Shown here piece by piece: positions 55,236-64,000 of a DNA stretch of 64,000 nt. Both the position numbers and the translations under genes were made by a program. Origin of the DNA: Liopterus haemorrhoidalis (taxonomy: Eukaryota > Arthropoda > Insecta > Coleoptera > Dytiscidae). The notes under the pieces are model-generated. The model saw only the letters and a list, made by a program, of their open reading frames with translations. It had not been told where the DNA came from and made no database searches. The DNA lies in assembly GCA_963971575.1 (NCBI GenBank), contig OZ020611.1, positions 244,428,654 to 244,492,653 on the forward strand, written 5' to 3'. The first letter of the stretch is position 1. The number at the start of each line of letters is the position of its first letter.

Positions 55236-57075
55236 TTATTGTTGGCGCCAATATTCATAGCGCTGGCGAGTGGCCTGTCAGTGGGCTTGGGTCAAGAGTG
55301 CTACAAAAAAAAAAAAAATTAAGTTGGGAACACTGAATTTTTACCAACTGTAATGAGAAGTTACTAGTTACTAGAAGTTATCCCTATTACACGATAACAA
55401 TGATGAAATTATTGATTTAATTATAATTTTAGTTCCATAAAATTCCAAAATAGTACCCTTATAACACATATAATATCATTCCATTTCCTACAGTAGTACT
55501 ACTATATTTTTAACGATTACCTTCAAATAATAAATTTTAGTTCTACAGATTTTGCCTCTACAATGTTACCACTAGATAAAAGTGAAATGTTTTTCCACTT
55601 TTTTTTTGTAATATTGTCGTAATGCACGCAAAATAGCGCGCACTACAAATTAAAATCGGTTTTTATTATACACTAATTTATATTTAAATACTTTAATTGA
55701 ACATATAAGTAAGAACATATTGGTCTATGAAATACGTTTCTATTATTGTAAAGCGAATAATACTTGGAATTTGAGAGAAAACAAATATATAGATTATTAA
55801 TATAGTTTAAGAAAAACATTAAACTGAAGGAGATGAAAAGTGTTAGAGGCCAAGAATAAATACGCCAATAATAATTCGAAATAAATATCTCGAATATTAA
55901 AGACATTTAATTAAAACGCCTTACATAATAACTGATATTTTTAAATCTGATATATCAGTAGAATATAATTTTACCTACGATAACCTGGTCTACAAGATAT
56001 GCATGGAAATTTAGAACATTTAACTCTTTAACTGATTTATTTTTATACATTTTTGCAATGAATTTGTAATCAGTGATTCTTAAACTCTGGTCCGCGGGTA
56101 AAGGCCTTTAAGTGATTAAATTTGTTTTATATTGTAACTAGAAACTGTACAACTGCAGATTGAATGTACCTGAATGATATTAATTATAAAAAGGAAATTA
56201 GGAAATATGTAAATCCATTATATTTAAAATAACATACATACAGCGACTTGAAAAAGAGGATAGTCTCCATACAAATTATATTTAACCAGAACTGTAAAAT
56301 AATGATTATTTTTGTAATCAACTAAACCTAACCTAAATAAACACAATAAAAATTTTTTGATACGATTAGAAATATTCAAAAAATAATCAAATCTTTTCAA
56401 AACTATGTTAAAATTTGGAATTTTTCATATTCTCAAAATATTTAGGTCTACGACCAACATCGCTCTTAATTTTCGCTTCCCTCGAAATAAAACATTCATA
56501 TAAATAATAATCAATACACTTTATTATTCTAAAAAAACATAAACTTTTTCTTACATTAATCTTCTCAAAATATTACAATGTAAAAATATATTTAACATAC
56601 AGGTTTATTATTTGAAAACATTTATCGTACGTATATGCAGGGCATATATTCAAAATAATAAACCAGTTAGATAAAAAAAATAAATAAAACACTAAAAAAT
56701 CTGACCAGAAAAAAAAATTAACTGTAGTTGTAGCCCTAATTATTTTAATAATTATCATACAATTTGTTGATTTTTAAAAATTGTTGATGTGGTCATTTTC
56801 CAAAAGTAGAAACTAAATCTTTTTCTGTACCTGTTATCCCACTATTCATTTTAACAACCAGTATGGAAGTATTTCAATATTTTAAGAACTGATATGCTCG
56901 TACCGGTTGAATATTGTCACTGCATATATTTAAGTATTTATTACAATATATATAGCTTAACACAATGGTATGCAAATTTTTGTGACAGAATGTCATGACA
57001 ATGTTTATTTAATAATTTAAAATAAAAATACGCCGCTAACCTGCCAAAATTAAGGTAAGCTTAGAATTGCAATAA
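55236..57075. other. AT-rich, no gene seen
   Basis: Only short AT-rich frames. A lone hAT-like phrase, GATTCTTAAACTCTGGTCCG (56073), resembles a MITE end. Nothing else supported. Confidence 0.45.
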
Positions 57076-57398
57076 GGCGTTTACGAAAACTCTACCGGTA
57101 GATACCGGGAACACCAACTGTGTTCGAAAACAAGTTCGGTGAAGGTGTATAAGCATGTAGCTGTTTACCGACCAGTAGATTTCCTGGGGAAGATTTACTA
57201 TACCCCACTCAACATAACCTTATTCTAGCTAAACTATTCTAACATAACTAGTATTCTAGCTAAAGCCTAGCCTAACCTAACCTTTTTAAGGATTATTTAA
57301 GCCTTCTGTATAGAGGCAGCACATAAGTTTATGTTCAGTGGGGTACAGTAAAGATTGGCCGATGTACCATATCCACCAGTAGAGTTTTCGTAAACGCC
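57076..57398. mobile_element. Harbinger-like MITE
   Basis: GGCGTTTACGAAAACTCTAC (57076) and its inverse to 57398 with one mismatch over about 22 bp. A second inverted pair, TATACCCCACTCAACATAA / ATGTTCAGTGGGGTACAGTA, lies inside. Flanks TAA / TAG fit a slightly decayed TWA target. Confidence 0.75.
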
Positions 57399-58240
57399 TA
57401 GTGATTTGGCCAAGATAAACTTTAGGTATGCATATTTATATATAAAAAGGATGCTGTTTGGATAGCAGGATCACCAGACCTGTATCTTTTTCACTAGTTT
57501 ATTGCACTGTCATTTATTATTTAATTATTAAAATTAATTTAGTTAACTACAACTTTCCATATGTCTTTCCATTTGAATCCGGTCGCAGTAGCACTACAAT
57601 TATTTTAAGTCCCAGCAAGAAAACCATTTTCAATGTGCCCAGCACGTATTTTCTCGTTCTGATATTATAGTCCAGGCCTTATAGTGTTACATCGGACAGT
57701 GTTTCTTTCTTCCTCATTTTTTATCACATTTGACCATCTTATATCAAGATTCATTGTAAGCAACGGTTTTGAAAAACTTCGCAAAAATAATCTGGAATAC
57801 AGAAAAATATTTAAAAAGTTTCCCTCAGTAGTCAAAACCAATATTTTTTAATAATAAATAGTTTAAATGTAATTTATAACATTTCAATTTATTATAATAT
57901 CTACTTACATTAATTATTTAAAATATGTACATATGTTTATTAAAGGTTAAACAATAAATGACATATGTATCAAAATTTTACTAGTAGTTCTAAGTTTATA
58001 ATAATAAGGTCTAAATTAATATTATATATAAACAAACCATATGTATTGATGTAATTTGCTTTCTAATTAATGTTCTTTATTAAATTGTTTACAAAATACT
58101 TCAAAATGAATTAAATACTACATGAATAAGTTAAATTAATTTACGGATTTTAGAAATGTTATCCAATAAACACGGCTTTTATTTTTCACATATTATTTTA
58201 TTATTTCGAAGTTGGGAACACTTTCCTTATCATCTTTAGC
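57399..58240. other. AT-rich, no gene seen
   Basis: No recognisable feature. Start of the LINE leader is somewhere near 58240, where composition becomes GC-richer. Confidence 0.4.
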
Positions 58241-58860
58241 ACATTTGACACAGACTCCTGTCAGTGCGGTGAAGTGAATGTGTGTAGTGCAGCGCCATGC
58301 AGGACGTGCGGTGCAAGAGTGACGTAGAACAAAATGGACGATTGACTGAGTAACGTGTGGCGAGTTGCCATGAGCTCATAAAATATTCAATTATAGTTAT
58401 TATAATGTGTTTGAGGAGTAAAATAAATTAATATTACGAATAATGAGTATATAAAAATTGTATTGCAAGTAGACGTGTTTAAAATCGCTAGACAGTTATT
58501 TGTTTATTTAAACTAAACTATCAGTATTAAAAAATTGAAATTCAGTGTCATCAGTGAATGTTCAGTGGTGAATACGATTGTACCGTTTTTATTAATGTAA
58601 AATGTTGCATTTATAAACAATAGACAACAAACTCTTATCAACGAGTAACAAAAACGACCTTTGGACTCCTGGTTAGTGGGTACCTGTCTCTGTACGGCCG
58701 CTTATCTATATAATCCGGACAGTGCAACAGGTTCGTTAAAACAGTGTACAGATAGACTTGTTTTATTCTAATATAGTCGTACCGTCACAATAAAGTTTAT
58801 TCGCAGTCAGCACTGAATTAATACATTATTTGAAACTTTATAATAAATAAAGCACTGATC
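58241..58860 (+). other. Probable LINE 5' UTR
   Basis: GC-richer start (58250-58370) with GTGAAGTGAATGTGTGTAGT and then AT-rich leader up to the LINE ATG at 58861. No other gene. The true 5' end is not defined. Confidence 0.4.
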
Positions 58861-60000
58861 ATGTCTACAAGATCCAAATCTGGAAGTGAAACAACTCATA
58901 TTTCTGCCGAATTAGTGGAAATAAAAGCATTAATTAATAAACTAGATGCCAAAATGTCAAAAATTGACTCAATTGAAAATGAATTTAAATTATTACAACA
59001 CTCGGTCCAGATGATGTCCGATCAATACGATGATATTTTAAATAAATTAAAGATGAAAAATGATGAAAACAAAGAGCAAAGTAAAAAAATTCAAGCTTTA
59101 GAATTAACGCTAGCTGAAAAAAACGAAATTATTGATAACTCCGCCTCTAAAATCATGAACTTAGATCAATACATGCGCAAAAAAAATTTAGAAATACATG
59201 GCTATCCGTTAAAACAAAATGAGAACTGTACGGACATTGTTTTGAACATTGCCAAAGAATTGAAAATTGACATATCATCAGAAGATATAGATGTCACCCA
59301 CCGGCTCTCTACTCCGCCAGGGAAAAAATCAGCCCCCTCAATAATAGTTAGCTTTGTCTCCAGAAACAAACGTGACCTCTATCTTAAACAAAAACGGTTA
59401 GTGGCAACTAACCGAAACTTAAAAGATATTAATATCGGAGATATCTTATACTTTAACGAGAATCTAAACTCTGAAGTTAAGCAACTATTATGGATGACCA
59501 AGGAACGTGCCCGGGCAAATAGTTTTAAGTATGTCTGGTTTAAAAATTCAAAAATTTTTGTTAGAGAAACTGATATCTCACCGATTATTGTAATTCGTAA
59601 TAAGAATGACCTGAACAGAATTCAATCTAAATCTCATCTAAATATTTATTTTATACCACTTTATATTACTTTAATGGAATTAGATTATTTTCAAGATTTA
59701 GCAAAAACAGAAATTAATACAGAAATATGTACTACACTAAACGAATATAATGATTACCTGCAAATAAACCAAAACTTCAAATTAAATATTTTTCATACTA
59801 ACATCCGAGGGCTAAATAAAAATCTAGATGAGCTAAAGGTATTACTGTCGGGCATTCAAAAAGATTGTCAAATTGTAGCATGTACAGAAACGCGTATAAT
59901 AGATAATATAGAGCATTACCAACTTGATGGTTACACCACCTACTACAATGGCAGTCAAATAAATCAGAATGACGGTGCCGTGCTTTTTATAAATAAAGAC
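58861..60000 (+). pseudogene. LINE protein: ORF1-like domain followed by endonuclease start
   Basis: 379 codons open, then the Helitron border supplies the stop. Residues about 10-120 form heptad-rich coiled coil (LVEIKALINKLDAKMSKIDSIE onward); 110-230 is the ORF1 RRM-like region with LDQYMRKKNLEIHGYP, DVTHRL and APSIIVSFVSRNKRDLYL. From about 315 comes the start of an APE-type endonuclease: FHTNIRGLNKNLDELKVLL, then CTETRI and YQLDGYTTYYN. ORF1 and endonuclease are in one frame with no stop between, an arrangement unlike two-ORF LINEs; a short AT-rich linker joins them (about 260-300). The remaining endonuclease and most RT are missing; coding resumes at 63828. Confidence 0.85.
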
Positions 60001-63000
60001 TAGCTGAGCACCCGTGCTTCGCTACGGTATATTGACGATCTCGTTAGTGTCATTAGTGTAAAATACTCAGTTTGTTTTTAAACATGTGTATGGGTAACAT
60101 TTATAAGCAAAAACCTAGTCGATATCTCATTTGTCCTAAGAGATATTGAGGAATCCGTGAAAAAACTTTTTACTCTTTTTCACCACATAGAGGTCGAACT
60201 TCAAGAAATCCCTTCGTAGTGGGTTCTTACGAACAAACGAAGGAAATACGAAGGGTTCTATACCCTGAAGGCTGAGTCACCCTTTTTGGGGTTGGTTATG
60301 GTAAAATTTTAAAATAAGTTTAAGTTTAACTAAGTATGGGTAACTTTTGTAAGCAAAAACCAAGTCAATATCTCAATAGTCCTAAGAGATATTGAGGAAT
60401 CCGTGAAATCAAATTTCAGCCCTTTTCACCCCCTTAGAATTTTGAAAAGTTTAATATTAGTGGGTGCTTACGTCATGGAAGGAATATATTTCCCGAATTT
60501 CATGTCCCTATGTCAAGAGACGATCTATCGAATAAAAAATACCAATGAACCCCGTTAGGGATAAATTTTAAAAAAATGTCAACACGCTTACTAAATATTT
60601 TAAAAAGAAAGATAAGTAGGTTTCTATTTAATAGAAACCTATGTAAGGTTTCTATAATTCACCCCGAATATAGATTCATGCCTTTAGGGGTTGATTAGGG
60701 CAAAATCCTGAATTTTTTTGCTAACATTTCTATGAGTAACCTTTGAATGCAAAAACCTAGTCGATATCTGATTGGATCTAAAAGTTATTGAGGAATTCCT
60801 GAAATCATATTTTACCCCCTTTTTACCCCCTTAGAGGTCTACTTTCGAAAAATCACTTCTTAGTGGAATATATTTTGTGAATTTCATGTATTTATGTCCA
60901 AAAAACGTTCTATCGAATAAAAAATACCCATTTACCCCTTTAAGGGTGAAATTTTAAAAAACTGTCAAAATTATTTCGAGGTATTTTAAAAAGACATCTA
61001 TGTACCAAAAAGGAATGTTATGACTAAACAAACACAGGAAATACGACAGGATGTATAATTCACCCCGAATGTAGATTCACCCCTTTAGGAGTCGATTAGG
61101 ATAAAATACTGAAATAAGTTTTTGGCATTTGTATAAGTAATCTTTATAAGCAAAAATCAAATCGCTCATAACTTATTGGTCCTAAGAAATATTAAGGAAT
61201 CCTTGAAATCACATTTCGCCCTTCAGGGATGCAATTTTAAAAAAATTTCAAAACCATTTCGAGATATTAAAAAAAAAAACAACCATCAGCCAAAAATAAT
61301 TGTTATGACTCAACAAATACAGAAAATACGACGGGAAGTATAATTAAGTCCAAATGTAGATTCACCGTTTTAGGTGTTGATTAGGACAAAATCCTGAATA
61401 GGTTTTTCGGCCTTTGTATTAGTAATCTTTATAAGCAAAAACCAAATCGATATTTTATTGGTCCTCAGAGATATTAGAAAATCATTGAAATCTCATTTCA
61501 CCCCTTTTAACCCTTTAGGCGGAAATTAAAATAACCGTGAAAACTATTTCGAGATATTTAAAAAAGACACCTATGTGCCAAAAAGGTATGTTATAAGTCA
61601 ACCAACACAGAAAAAATGACTGCATGTATAATTCACCCCAATTGGAGATTCACTCCTTTCGGGGTTGATTAGGGCAAAATCCTAAAATAGGTTTTTCGGC
61701 ATTTGAATGAGTAATCTTTGTTAGCAAAAACCAAGTCGATATTTTATTGGTCCTAAGAGATATTAAGAAATCCTTGAGTTCACATTTCACCCATTTTCAC
61801 CCTTAAGGGGTGCAATTTTAAAACACTGTCAATATTATTTAGGGATATTTTAAAAAGACACTTATGTGCCAAAGAGAAATTTTATAACTCAACAAACACA
61901 GGAAATACAACGGGATGTATAATTCACCCCGTTTGTAGATACACCCCTTTAGGGGTTGATTAGGACAAAATCCTGAAATAAGTTTTTCGGCATTTGTATG
62001 GGTAATCTTTGTAAGCAAAAACCAAGTCGGTATCTTATTGGTCCTAAGAGATATTAAGAAATCCTTGAATTAACATTTCACCCCTTTTCACCCTTTAGGG
62101 ATGTTATTTTAAAAAACTGTCAATACCGTTTCGAGATATTTTAAAGACACCTACGTGTAAAAAATAAATTTTATAACTCAACAAACAAATGAAAACGAAG
62201 GGATGTATAATTCACCCCGTTTCTAGATTCATCCCTTTAAGGGTTGATTAGGACAAAATCCTGAAATAAGTTTTTCAGCATTTGTATGGGTAATCATTGT
62301 AAGTAACAACCAAGTCGGTATCTTATTGGTCCTAAGAGATATTAGGGAATCCTTGAATTAATATTTCAGCCCATTTCACCCTTTAGGGATGTAATTTTAA
62401 AAAACTGTCAATACCATTTCGAGATATTTTAAAAAGACAATTATGTGCAAAAAATAAATTTTATAACTCAACAAACACATGAAATACGACGGGATGTATA
62501 ATTCACCCCGTTTCTAGATTCATCCCTTTAAGGGTTGATTAGGACAAAATCGTGAAATAAGTTTTTCGGCATTTGTATGGGTAATCTTTGTAAGTAAAAA
62601 CCTAGTCGGTATCTTATTGGTCCTAAGAGATATTAGGGAATCCTTGAATTAACATTTCAGCCCGTTTCACCTTTTAGGGATGTAATTTTAAAATACTGTC
62701 AATACCATTTAGAGATATTTTAAAAAGACACCTATGTGCAAAAAATAAATTTTATAACTCAACAAACACATGAAATACGACGGGACGTATAATTCACCCC
62801 GTTTGTAGATTCATCCCTTTAAGGGTTGATTAGGACAAAATCCTGAAATAGGTTTTTCAGCATTTGTAAGGGTAATCATTGTAAGTAACAACCAAGTCGG
62901 TATCTTATTGGTCCTAAGAGATATTAGGGAATCCTTGAATTAACATTTCAGCCCGTTTCACCTTTTAGGGATGTAATTTTAAAATACTGTCAATACCATT

Positions 63001-63827
63001 TAGAGATATTTTAAAAAGACACCTATGTACAAAAAATAAATTTTATAAGTCAACAAACACATGAAATACGACGGGACGTATAATTCACCCCGTTTGTAGA
63101 TTCATCCCTTTAAGGGTTGATTAGGACAAAATCTTGAAATAAGTTTTTCTGCATTTGTAAGGGTAATCATTGTAAGTAACAACCAAGTCGGTATCTTATT
63201 GGTCCTAAGAGATATTAGGGAATCCTTGAATTAACATATCAGCCCGTTTCACCCTTTAGGGATGTAATTTTAAAAAACTGTCAATACCATTTCGAGATAT
63301 TTTAAAAAGACACCTATGTGCAAAAAATAAATTTTATAACTCAACAAACACATGAAATACGATGGGATGTATAATTCACCCTGTTTGTAGATTCATCCCT
63401 TTAAGGGTTGATTAGAACAAAATCGTGAAATAAGTTTTTCGGCATTTGTATGGGTAATCTTTGTAAGTAAAAACCAAGTCGTTATCTTATTGGTCCTAAG
63501 AGATATTAAGGAATCCTTGAATTAACATTTCACCCCTTTTCACCCTTTAGGGACGTAATTTTAAAAAACTGTCAACACCATTTCCAGTTATTTTAAAAAG
63601 ACATTTATGTGCCAAAAATAAATTTTGTAACTCAACAAACACAGAAAATACGTCGGGATATATAATTCACCCCGATTGTAGATTCACCATTTAGGGGTTG
63701 ATTAGGACAAAATCCTGAAATTAGTTTTTTGGAATTTGTATAGGTAATTTTTGTAAGAAAAAAGCTATCTTATTGGTCCTAAGAGATATTAAAGAATCCT
63801 TGAAATCACATATCATCCCTTTTCACC
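60000..63827 (-). mobile_element. Non-autonomous Helitron 3 (5' end missing) with satellite array
   Basis: The 3' end is perfect on the minus strand: hairpin CCGTAGCGAAGCACGG (complement of 60012-60027), then GTGCTCAG and CTAG (60003-60000) after host A at 59999. The interior is the 290-bp satellite (TTGATTAGG at about 60692, 61375, 61663, 61958, 62245, 62538, 62828, 63118, 63690), around ten units, several nearly identical (62250-63400). The 5' TC end and GACT repeats seen in the other two copies are absent: the array stops inside a monomer at 63827 and LINE sequence begins. Confidence 0.88.
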
Positions 63828-64000
63828 ATGTGGAAAAATCACACTTTCTAACTTTTACATTATATGACAATAAGACACAAAATATTTTTGAAAATTTAAC
63901 AATTCATGATTCTAACTGCCGTTCAAAAAATTGTATATGTAGTACTAAAATAACAAGAAAAAAACAGATGAACTACCTGGGAGTCATTTTCGACGATCAT
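63828..64000 (+). pseudogene. LINE reverse transcriptase fragment, continues past the window
   Basis: Open frame from 63828: HVEKSHFLTFTL matches the block just after the RT catalytic loop (usual N-x-x-KT-x-F), and MNYLGVIFDDH at the end is the KYLGV-x-FD block. Orientation and position fit the same LINE whose ORF1/endonuclease ends at 60000. About 500 residues of endonuclease and RT are missing between the two parts (estimate from family layout). Confidence 0.85.

Overview
This is eukaryotic, AT-rich DNA of insect type, made almost entirely of mobile elements. An insect, possibly hemipteran, is suggested by a gypsy/errantivirus-class retrovirus, PIF/Harbinger, P-like (THAP), hAT and Tc1/mariner-like MITEs, R1/I-type and ORF1+endonuclease LINEs and Helitrons. 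This is inference; no species marker is present. The only segment that looks like a host cellular gene is one GC-rich minus-strand terminal exon of an XK-related-like membrane protein (48372-48769).

Layout. 1-4331: a decayed Ty3/gypsy element (broken RT at 141-655, 44-bp tandem repeat at 1468-1755, possible polypurine tract and 3' LTR at 3487-4331). 4639-12477: a nearly complete, very young errantivirus-like provirus with 235-bp LTRs that look identical, a CTCG target duplication, gag, pol reached by a -1 frameshift, and env apparently made by splicing but carrying one in-frame stop. 13159-17482: a six-exon HARBI1/PIF-type transposase gene with a 3.2-kb satellite-bearing Helitron inside its fourth intron; its 3' end is cut by another DNA transposon (17492-18736). 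19.6-24.7 kb: TIR elements, including a Harbinger derivative with perfect 49-bp TIRs and a nested hAT piece.

25.3-33.4 kb and 44.0-45.1 kb hold three copies of an undescribed-looking repeat of about 1 kb. Each carries, at the same internal place, a different tRNA-like module (A box, B box, T-run) and a (CAGA)n tract near its 3' end. Between the first two lie a 120-bp satellite flanked by CRE-containing direct repeats, and a minus-strand gypsy gag-protease relic cut by a 2.5-kb TIR element. 34.2-35.3 kb: Harbinger-like element with a nested hAT MITE. 35369-38262: a second satellite Helitron. 38.4-41.2 kb: P-like MITEs and a 5'-truncated LINE with target duplication. 41.7-43.9 kb: a giant inverted repeat with one MITE in each arm. 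45.7-47.5 kb: hAT and mariner-like MITEs.

54.1-55.2 kb: a hAT transposase pseudogene on the minus strand, itself split by a hAT MITE with a perfect 8-bp duplication. 58861-64000: a LINE whose endonuclease domain is broken by a third satellite Helitron; reverse-transcriptase coding resumes at 63828. The genes do not form a pathway; the biology is nested transposition, and relative ages can be read from the nesting.
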